Assembly: GCA_934045905.1 (NCBI GenBank)
Contig: OW203762.1
Coordinates: forward strand, 16,400,345-16,464,344
Direction of reading: 5' to 3'
Length of the DNA: 64,000 nt
Source: Leuctra nigra
Lineage: Eukaryota; Arthropoda; Insecta; Plecoptera; Leuctridae
The notes beneath the pieces are model-generated. The model saw nothing but the letters and a program-made list of their open reading frames with translations, searched no databases and was not told the origin of the DNA. Below are positions 61,801 to 64,000 of this stretch, in pieces. The translations under genes and the position numbers were made by a program. How positions within the stretch are numbered: the stretch's first letter is position 1; the number at the start of each line of letters is the position of its first letter.

Positions 61801-61965
61801 TAGACAATTATGCCAGTCCATATCCGCTACTTACGTTGTGAAACCAGGCGAGTTTGTAGGCCTTCGGATTGGCTCGAATGTTGCACTCAAAGTAGACGTC
61901 ATCGCCCTCCTTGATGTCGTCGGGGTTCAGGTTCGAGCCCATCTTCAGCGTCACTACCGGCATGT
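28673..61965 (-). CDS. Sidestep-family Ig/FN3 transmembrane receptor, 3' half (six exons)
   Basis: Joined exons, minus strand: 61965-61835, 53213-53054, 45510-45217, 38408-38106, 33470-33180, 28803-28673. Each junction has an AG acceptor and a GT donor, and the phases (0,1,1,1,1) keep one frame open for about 437 codons. Domain order is Ig, Ig, fibronectin III-like, transmembrane helix, charged cytoplasmic tail, as in Side proteins, the neuronal surface receptors that bind Beaten-path proteins and guide motor axons in Drosophila (family knowledge). Exons are about 50% GC or more in AT-rich introns of 4.4-8.6 kb. Upstream exons (signal peptide, N-terminal Ig domains) are missing to the right of the window. 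The end of the tail is not resolved on the left. Which Side paralogue this is cannot be told. Other Ig receptors (nephrin-like, turtle) are less likely because the Ig-FN3-TM wording fits Side better. Confidence 0.85.
28804..33179 (-). other. Intron between exons f and e
   Basis: About 4.4 kb with GT (33175-33179 region) and AG (28804-28805) ends. It contains the small inverted element next to exon e and purine runs near 29731. No other coding signal is seen; the 31430-31860 frames on both strands overlap each other and have no recognisable domain. Confidence 0.6.
32997..33124. mobile_element. Small inverted-repeat element next to exon e
   Basis: TTATTCTATAACGAAAGCGG on the left and the inverted CTATTCTATAACGAAAACG on the right bracket about 128 bp. 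Inner segments ATATTTCG and GAAATGATTTC continue the symmetry. The right end is 55 bp from the exon e donor. No clear target duplication was found. Confidence 0.6.
33180..33470 (-). CDS. Exon e: transmembrane helix and juxtamembrane tail
   Basis: The 291-bp exon runs from CTCCACTAG|GTAAC to AAATATG|GTAAG, phase 1 in and out. After NSASIPMNPVLTG comes a hydrophobic run, LIATAAGLAIVVCCVIAAL, of about 20 residues, followed by basic YQRHKARRHPRD (stop-transfer side) and an acidic stretch, EMADDAGEDG. The exon closes with DRATEETDPDIIPNKY, wording I associate with Side cytoplasmic tails. The neighbouring domain is the FN3 exon, so the topology is type I. The exon is very GC-rich, and the plus-strand open frame over it is a shadow. 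Confidence 0.87.
33471..38105 (-). other. Intron between exons e and d
   Basis: About 4.6 kb. It has a poly-G tract at 35362 and open frames of 93-129 codons (35654-36028, 36169-36450, 37204-37593, plus strand) that show no domain and are rich in rare patterns, so I leave them uncalled. Confidence 0.6.
35362..35377 (+). repeat. Poly-G tract
   Basis: G16 followed by AGAGGGG, inside the intron between exons d and e. Confidence 0.9.
38106..38408 (-). CDS. Exon d: fibronectin type III-like domain
   Basis: The 303-bp exon runs from CTCTTCCAG|GTCG to TATACAG|GTAGG, phase 1 in and out. It starts GRPFPLQNCSVVNQTSDSL and carries VECVENFDGGLPQSFVVEL, a central NVTVSRAPPAFDVYGLEPG and SYQLNLFAVNAKGRSEP. 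The YQLNLFAVNAKG strand is the FN3 'Y-x-V-x-A-x-N-x-x-G' signature, and the FN3-like fold with an N-terminal Cys pair is the usual membrane-proximal module of Side receptors. GC content is about 60%. Long open frames on the opposite strand here are shadows of this exon. Confidence 0.87.
38504..38628. mobile_element. Short hairpin MITE just upstream of exon d
   Basis: A 125-bp element is nearly all stem. The left arm GATAACTTTCTTGTCACGGT and its complement on the right extend to about 45 bp with few mismatches, from GGGTGCGATCACAT to ATGTAATCCCACCC. CTG flanks both ends (38501-38503 and 38629-38631). It lies in the intron about 95 bp upstream of the exon d acceptor. The stem contains the palindrome CTTGTCACGGTGACAAG. 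Confidence 0.8.
38632..40759 (-). other. Intronic DNA between exons d and c, left part
   Basis: AT-rich, with a (TG)n-like patch near 40400-40422 (GTATGTGTATGTGTGTGTGT). No coding or element boundary can be supported. Confidence 0.45.
40763..40897. mobile_element. MITE, family 1 (inverted)
   Basis: The core GGTTGTTGCCATGATAATAC is the complement of the family 1 core. Ends TTTTTCAATACTCTGCT and, inverted, AGTCTTCAATACTTTGCT match the family ends. TTA flanks both sides (40760-40762 and 40898-40900). Confidence 0.65.
41119..41328. mobile_element. MITE related to family 1
   Basis: The left end GGCCGATGTTTTCAATGCTC and the inverted right end GACTGGCTTTTCTATGCTTT are imperfect TIRs, with TAA on both sides (41116-41118 and 41329-41331). 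The ends resemble family 1, but the interior differs and includes the palindrome TTAACGTTAAACGTTAA. Confidence 0.6.
41770..41930. repeat. Imperfect tandem duplication, about 90 bp
   Basis: ATATCAGAAGAAATAACTTC with AAGCTAGG, and ATATTAGAAGTAATAACTTC with AACTAGG, occur about 90 bp apart, each followed by TTTCAAA and a GTACA-type word. They are old and diverged. Confidence 0.5.
42160..42960 (-). mobile_element. SINE copy split by a MITE
   Basis: The left part (42160-42253) contains ATGGTAATAAGGAGG and GGTGGGAAGGAGTC. The right part (42802-42960) continues with TTATTAGTAGGAACATTCC, CAACTGAGAAAAGCC and a B-box complement, GGGATCGAACCAACGG. Removing 42254-42801 and one TTT restores the SINE order seen at 45.6 kb. 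The B box reads GGTTCGATCCC on the minus strand, the canonical tRNA promoter motif. Confidence 0.65.
42254..42801. mobile_element. MITE, 25-bp perfect TIRs
   Basis: Both ends begin AGGTCTGTTCGTTTTGCTTA inwards and match perfectly for 25 bp (42254-42278 and 42777-42801). TTT flanks both sides as a 3-bp target duplication. The 548-bp element has no coding capacity and repeats GTTCGTTTTG internally near 42302 and 42709. It interrupts a SINE, which gives direct evidence of insertion. The transposase superfamily is uncertain; 3-bp duplications fit PIF/Harbinger-like elements. Confidence 0.85.
43577..44037 (+). pseudogene. LINE 3' end (reverse-transcriptase C-terminus relic)
   Basis: The frame from 43577 has SPSEMMRDLDWESLESRRK, followed by ITRPCKMFKMRKNK. 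This resembles the 'VTEMLxxLxWxSLExRRxxxRLxMxYKI' tail common at the C-terminus of non-LTR retrotransposon polymerases. No catalytic RT motifs are upstream and a stop precedes the start. The segment ends with an (AAAT)n tract (44010-44036), a typical LINE 3' tail. It is a 5'-truncated dead copy inside the intron between exons c and d. Confidence 0.65.
44225..44246. repeat. 22-bp perfect palindrome
   Basis: CAAAGAATCGA followed directly by its complement makes a perfect 22-bp palindrome with no spacer. The area around it repeats AAGCGA-type words (44110-44180), so it may be part of an old mobile element. Confidence 0.7.
44456..45292 (-). repeat. 142-bp tandem array copying the donor edge of exon c (about 6 units)
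   Basis: Splice donors at 44502, 44644, 44786, 44928, 45070 and 45212 (start of CTTAC on the plus strand) are spaced by exactly 142 bp. Each unit contains the last 76 bp of exon c (GTLSCWGANAVG to QVVAAG), its GTAAG donor and about 66 bp of following intron. The real exon is the unit nearest the gene body. Using a downstream donor would run from VVAAG into KTATHYDCWVHESG and end at TAA in the next copy, since 142 is 3n+1. All copies keep the coding segment intact. Confidence 0.93.
45217..45510 (-). CDS. Exon c: last Ig domain
   Basis: The 294-bp exon runs from TCTCGCAG|TCGTGCC to GCAGCAG|GTAAG. It joins the previous exon as KVM-F-VPTCKEDREELYG. Residues include ALRCEVDANP (first cysteine), TFHWTFNNSGDL (core Trp) and DYGTLSCWGANAVG (second cysteine), then VFQVVAA. 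This is a complete C2/I-type Ig domain and matches the membrane-proximal Ig domain of Side proteins. Its 3' 76 bp and donor are repeated downstream in five tandem 142-bp units. A SINE poly-A tail lies only 16 nt upstream of its acceptor. The donor at 45212-45216 is the only one that keeps the frame open. Confidence 0.88.
45527..45815 (-). mobile_element. tRNA-derived SINE abutting exon c acceptor
   Basis: In minus orientation a tRNA-like head holds a B-box-like GGGGTTCGATTTT near 45755, then a body seen in several other places in the window (GATTATGATG...GGAAGGAGG...CCTATTAGTAGGGTACATTCC on the plus strand), ending in A10 (T10 at 45527-45536). The poly-A end is 16 nt upstream of the exon c acceptor. 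Related copies lie at about 4503-4690, 12690-12865, 42160-42960 (split by another element) and a fragment at about 45880-45990. Assignment to SINEs rests on the B box and A tail. Confidence 0.7.
45880..45990 (-). mobile_element. Second fragment of the same SINE family
   Basis: The segment carries TTATTTGTAGGTAACCTTCC, AACATTTGCCTCCCGACTGAG and ACCACGAAATAACC in the same order as the neighbouring SINE body at 45650-45740. It lacks the T tract and most of the head. It is either an older insertion or a partial tandem copy. Confidence 0.5.
46295..46331. repeat. (CTT)n microsatellite
   Basis: About eleven CTT units precede the ETS/CRE array. A pure triplet run of this kind is a common microsatellite; nothing else is seen here. 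Confidence 0.9.
46360..47680. repeat. Tandem array with composite ETS/CRE motifs (10 units)
   Basis: TGACGTCA occurs at 46477, 46600, 46732, 46886, 47011, 47146, 47264, 47382, 47500 and 47618. The four spacings from 47146 onward are exactly 118 bp and the earlier ones are 123-154 bp. Most units read CGGCCGCCATT...AAACCGGAAGTGACGTCATATA...CGAAAACGGCTGTACCGATTG. The ETS core CCGGAAGT overlaps the CRE TGACGTCA. Right-hand units are more alike than left-hand ones, so the array has grown at the right. Open frames through the array are repeat artefacts. Confidence 0.9.
47825..49100. mobile_element. Element with about 200-bp terminal inverted repeats
   Basis: The arms at 47825-48025 and 48901-49100 are near-perfect inverted copies. 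Outer ends are CCAGAAAAAAACACTCCGTG and its complement; inner ends are GGACTTGGCGCATCG. Each arm contains smaller direct repeats (GCCAAGTC, GGAGTGATATC). The 875-bp interior codes for nothing visible and holds a SINE. I could not find a target duplication. This is a foldback-type or long-TIR non-autonomous transposon. Confidence 0.8.
48518..48707 (-). mobile_element. tRNA-derived SINE nested in the long-TIR element
   Basis: Minus strand 48628-48545 reads as a tRNA-like head: the A-box region GGGTAGCTCAGTTGGTAGAG, then CTCTC/GAGAG anticodon-stem-like arms and a B-box-like AAGTTCGTGCCC. A 13-bp duplication, CCACTTCCAATTG, flanks the insertion at 48505-48517 and 48708-48720. The segment also has an outer inverted repeat, GTGTGTTGTG/CACAACACAC, around the tRNA part. 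It is not a working tRNA gene: the anticodon loop is too long and the acceptor stem does not pair. Confidence 0.72.
49101..51094 (-). other. Intronic DNA between exons c and b
   Basis: AT-rich sequence with one dispersed repeat copy at 50.3 kb. Nothing else is recognised. Confidence 0.45.
50310..50475. repeat. Dispersed repeat with TTCGTTCAAATACCG (three copies)
   Basis: GATGGCATCATCCG...ATTGTCAA...CCGTTTCGTTCAAATACCGT recurs in the same order at about 15215-15335 and inverted at about 54560-54665. Copies differ by indels. The boundaries and class are not resolved. Confidence 0.6.
51370..51560. other. CpG-dense segment in the intron between exons b and c
   Basis: About 190 bp dense in CGACG/ACGTCGT words (CATAAGACGTCGTCC, CCACGACGTCGTGTGG) in otherwise AT-rich intron. 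Open frames exist on both strands but none shows Ig, FN3 or other motifs. It may be an alternative exon, a regulatory element or a decayed repeat. Confidence 0.3.
52571..52965 (-). repeat. Dispersed repeat, copy 1
   Basis: Phrases GGCACCG, CACGAGTGAAAGAAAT, CTGTTTTATTTCTCATTG, GACCTAGCAACCGAT and GCAGCGACTTGG match, in inverted order, the segment at 56375-56770. It lies in the intron just downstream of exon b. There is no coding capacity and the class is unknown. Confidence 0.7.
53054..53213 (-). CDS. Exon b: second half of the penultimate Ig domain
   Basis: The 160-bp exon runs from CTTTACAG|GGCCGT to ATGT|GTGAGT and codes 53 codons plus one base. It contains SDQSLVLQSVTR and the canonical DYTC motif with the second Ig cysteine, then AANTEGKGTSNPVVLKV, the closing strand typical of Side Ig domains. 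Phase 0 in and phase 1 out match its neighbours. The 5' 102 bp and the acceptor are also present in three extra upstream tandem copies (see the 127-bp array), so three further AG acceptors lie upstream. Only the acceptor at 53214-53215 gives an open frame through the exon. Confidence 0.88.
53111..53616 (-). repeat. 127-bp tandem array copying the acceptor edge of exon b (4 units)
   Basis: Four near-identical 127-bp units place the exon-b acceptor at 53213, 53340, 53467 and 53594. Each unit holds the first 102 bp of the exon (GREIHHN to DYTC) plus about 25 bp of upstream intron with the TTTACAG acceptor. Units differ by only a few bases, so the duplication is recent or homogenised. Reading from a distal acceptor runs DYTC-HNNALVFTGP and then stops at TGA, because 127 is 3n+1. 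The left end of the array (transcript-upstream, near 53615) is cut by a GAGCGAGCG-family repeat. Confidence 0.93.
53615..53990 (+). mobile_element. GAGCGAGCG-family fragment, copy D
   Basis: Begins TTGAGCGAGCG directly at the edge of the 127-bp exon array. It continues with GATCGATCTGAAACTTTACA and CATATTTTGCATGGTCATTA, phrases of copies B and C. The CTAG end is missing. It appears to have inserted into, or to bound, the last array unit. Confidence 0.6.
54560..54665. repeat. Inverted copy of the TTCGTTCAAATACCG repeat
   Basis: ACGGTATTTGAACGAAACGG to CATCGGATGATGCC is the complement of the copies at 15.2 and 50.3 kb. Confidence 0.55.
54666..56374 (-). other. Intronic DNA between exons b and a
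   Basis: AT-rich. A solitary GGCTGGATTCACA end at 54849 marks a broken copy of the 8.7-kb MITE family. No other structure is supported. Confidence 0.45.
56375..56770 (+). repeat. Dispersed repeat, copy 2 (inverted relative to 52.6 kb)
   Basis: Contains CCAAGTCGCTGCAGTTATAC, ATCGGTTGCTAGGTCACGGC and AATGAGAAATAAAACAGTTG, the complements of copy 1. The two copies flank exon b and its array as an inverted pair about 3.4 kb apart. The open frames here follow the repeat and are not a gene. Confidence 0.7.
57987..58381 (-). mobile_element. 5S rRNA-derived SINE (SINE3 type)
   Basis: On the minus strand the element starts CCAACGGCTGG and follows 5S rRNA: CTCGGTTCTCGTCAGATCAC, CGAGGTTAAGCAAC, GAGCGCGGTC and GATTGGATGGGTGACC (the internal promoter region), diverging after about 90 nt. 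A body of about 270 nt follows with GGAAGGGACGTTAAGCCGTT, and the 3' end is an (AAT)n tail (plus strand 57987-58006). Short GGACAA repeats at each side may be the target duplication. It sits in the left arm of the palindrome, and the right arm lacks it. Confidence 0.82.
58892..59035. mobile_element. (TTA)n-linked insertion in the right palindrome arm
   Basis: After eight TTA repeats the sequence CGTATGGTTTATTACAATTA continues to about 59035 and has no counterpart in the left arm. A triplet-repeat end next to a unique segment suggests the 3' end of a retroelement in minus orientation. The source is not recognised. Confidence 0.4.
61586..61737. mobile_element. PIF/Harbinger-like MITE
   Basis: The ends are GGCCCGGTTGTATAATG and, inverted, GGCTCGGTTGTACGATG. 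TAA is duplicated at 61583-61585 and 61738-61740. An inner inverted repeat (AAAGTCCACTTTAGACTAAA) is also present. It lies about 100 bp downstream of exon a in the intron. Confidence 0.78.
61835..61965 (-). CDS. Exon a: first half of the penultimate Ig domain
   Basis: The 131-bp exon starts after TTTCTTGCAG and ends at AAC|GTAAG. Two bases complete a codon from the missing upstream exon (Asp if that exon ends in G), then 43 codons follow and the exon ends in phase 0. The peptide starts MPVVTLKMG and holds DDVYFECNI with the first Ig cysteine, followed by the core Trp in LAWFHN. The domain continues directly in the exon at 53213, giving FHN-GREIHHN. GC content is much higher than in the flanks. 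Exon limits rest on splice consensus and frame, not on transcripts. Confidence 0.85.
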
Positions 61966-62319
61966 CTGCAAGAAACAAGATGGAGGGCGTCAACACAATG
62001 GAAGACACAAAACAACATGGCGGAGTTGAAAGAGCAACCTGGAGGCCAAAGTCTTGAAACTTACGCTCTCGGACGCAAAAGCTCTCGGAATTCAATGAGT
62101 ACCGTTCAATGTAAGAATGATCGACATTAAAACATAAAGTCAAGCCACTTATTTGATTGACATCCAGCAATCTATTGGAAACAATTTATACACATTATAA
62201 CTATACTACAGATATTATAACCTTATTCAAAATTAAGCTAAACAGTTGACAGTAGATTTCAAGGTCGTCATTCCTACAGTAAACGGTGCTAATTGACGTC
62301 CAAGAGCTTTTGCGTCTTA

Positions 62320-62761
62320 AGTGCCCCACACACGGTCAATCTTACTTGACGACTTGCATGACAAGCCCGGCATGACATGCTAATTTGATCGTGTGTGGAG
62401 CAGATTTGATGGCTTGTCAAGCCTGGAATTTGGCTTGAAGGAGTTCCAACAGAAACTGAAATCGAGCTTCATGCTCATGCAAGACGACAAGCAAGTTTGA
62501 CGTGTGTGGAGTCATCAATCTTGCTTGAACATAAATAGCCAATCAGCATGCAGAGCCGGAGCACGTGACCTTTCAGCTCACTCAGCTGTTTTGCTGTTTT
62601 GTAGTTGTTTGGAAGTTGCGCAATAAAGTGCGCATGACCCCAAAGGTCTGAACTGTCAAACCTAAATTGAACGTGTGTGGGCGTTGTTCAGGTTTGTCAT
62701 GCCGTCATGCCGGGCTTGTCAAGTAAGTTTGTCATGCAAGATTGACCGTGTATGGGCCACA
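62320..62761. mobile_element. MITE with CACACGGTCAAT ends
   Basis: The ends read GTGCCCCACACACGGTCAAT and, inverted, GTGGCCCATACACGGTCAAT. Both arms then carry GACAAGCCCGGCATGAC. TTA flanks at 62317-62319 and 62762-62764. The interior repeats GTGTGTGGAG and the TTGCTTGA/CTTGTCAAG motif several times. The length is 442 bp and no coding is seen. Confidence 0.78.
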
Positions 62762-63229
62762 TTATAAGCATAAATTTCAAGACTTGGCCTCCTGGAAGAA
62801 ACACGAAAGGAGAAGAGAAAATTGGTGACGTTAACAAAGATGTTTGACGGTTATTCACCCTAGATGTCACGTGATTGGTGTCGTCATCCCGTTTACGTCA
62901 TTACTGTGACGTCAGTGATGTCATCAATCTTTACACTTGCAGCCCTAACATCGATAGTAGGAATACAGCAATCAAGTAACTGCACAACGATTTAATTTCT
63001 TGATTCCACAACAATGTCATTATCTACGAGTAGCGAACACTGGCAATAGATTTTAAACGATCTGTCGAATCATATCGAACAATTCATAAACTTAAGCTCC
63101 TCTCAAATACCATTTAAAAAAAGTCTGAACAAATTATTTATTATCGAATAAAATTGTGGGACGATTAATCCTTTAAAAGTACTCCACGTGTTCTGTCAGC
63201 AAGCGCGTCATTAATTCCCGCGACCAATC

Positions 63230-64000
63230 AATCATCTTGCTTGTCAACCAATTGGTTTTCAATACATCGCCTGCGAGCAGCGTGCTGAGCAATAGTTGTT
63301 CGCGCAGCACTGCTGAGCCACGTACTGCCTAAGTGCTGTCAAGGTCGTTCATCTTGCTCGTCAACCAATTGGTTTTCAATACATCGCCTGCGAGCACATG
63401 CTGAGCACATGCTGAGCAATAGTTGTTCGCGCAGCGTGTACTGCTGAGCCACGTACTGCCTAAGTGTTGCAAGGTCGTTCATCTTGCTCGTCAGCCAATT
63501 GGTTTTCAATACATCGCCTGCGAGCAGCGTGCTGAGCACATGCTGAGCAATAGTTGTTCGCGCAGCACTGCTGAGCCACGTACTGCCTAAGTGTTGCAAG
63601 GTCGTTCATCTTGCTCGTCAGCCAATTGGTTTTCAATACATCGCCTGCGAGCACACGCTGAGCAATAGTTGTTCGCGCAGCACTGCTGAGCCACGTACTG
63701 CCTAAGTGTTGCCAAGGTCGTTCATCTTGCTCGTCAGCCAATTGGTTTTCAATACATCGCCTGCGAGCACATGCTGAGCACATGCTGAGCAATAGTTGTT
63801 CGCGCAGCACTGCTGAGCCACGTACTGCCTAAGTGTTGCCAAGGTCGTTCATCTTGCTCGTCAACCAATTGGTTTTCAAAACATCGCCTGCGAGCAGCGT
63901 GCTGAGCACATGCTGAGCAATAGTTGTTCGCGCAGCACTGCTGAGCCACGTACTGCCTAAGTGTTGCCAAGGTCGTTCATCTTGCTCGTCAGCCAATTGG
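63230..64000. repeat. 117-130 bp satellite, at least six units, open at window end
   Basis: CCAATTGGTTTTCAATACAT recurs near 63248, 63365, 63495, 63621, 63738 and 63865, and a partial copy is cut by the window end. Each unit also has GCCTGCGAGCA, CATGCTGAGCA (one or two times, explaining the length change), AATAGTTGTTCGCGCAGCA and CCACGTACTGCCTAAGTG. The minus-strand open frames across it are repeat artefacts. Confidence 0.92.

Noticed and set aside
63339..63970. Minus-strand open frames with repeated Cys/Arg-rich peptide
   Set aside because: They are translations of the 117-130 bp satellite; unit length varies and there is no start context or homology.

Overview
This window is a repeat-rich, AT-rich stretch of an animal nuclear genome. 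It is almost certainly from an arthropod and most likely an insect, because the one convincing gene belongs to the Sidestep (Side) family of immunoglobulin-superfamily cell-surface receptors, a family known mainly from insects. A hemipteran is my guess from the large introns and the mix of small transposons, but that is inference. There are no operons, no prokaryotic features and no convincing second protein-coding gene.

The gene lies on the minus strand and runs through most of the right half. Six exons can be placed from splice sites, matching intron phases and protein features: 61965-61835 (first half of an Ig domain), 53213-53054 (second half of that Ig domain), 45510-45217 (last Ig domain), 38408-38106 (fibronectin III-like domain), 33470-33180 (transmembrane segment and juxtamembrane tail) and 28803-28673 (basic/acidic cytoplasmic tail). 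Intron phases are 0, 1, 1, 1, 1 and the last donor is phase 0. The first exons (signal peptide and N-terminal Ig domains) must lie beyond position 64000. The end of the cytoplasmic tail was not found with confidence.

The rest is intronic or intergenic DNA filled with mobile elements. I see miniature inverted-repeat elements with target-site duplications (5325-6109 hAT-like; 7810-7956, 8701-8940, 38504-38628, 41119-41328, 42254-42801, 61586-61737 and 62320-62761 with 3-bp duplications), tRNA-derived SINEs, a 5S-rRNA-derived SINE (57987-58381), the 3' end of a LINE (43577-44037), a family with GAGCGAGCG ends in at least three copies, a 1.3-kb element with about 200-bp terminal inverted repeats, and a 3.5-kb palindrome (about 56881-60337).

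Two observations stand out. First, two exons of the receptor gene each have one edge, splice site included, copied in tandem: four 127-bp units at the acceptor side of the 53.2-kb exon and about six 142-bp units at the donor side of the 45.2-kb exon. Both periods are 3n+1, so using any extra splice site leads to a stop. Second, between these exons at 46.4-47.7 kb lies an array of ten units, nearly all carrying a composite ETS/CRE motif (CCGGAAGTGACGTCA). The left 28 kb contains no gene I can support.
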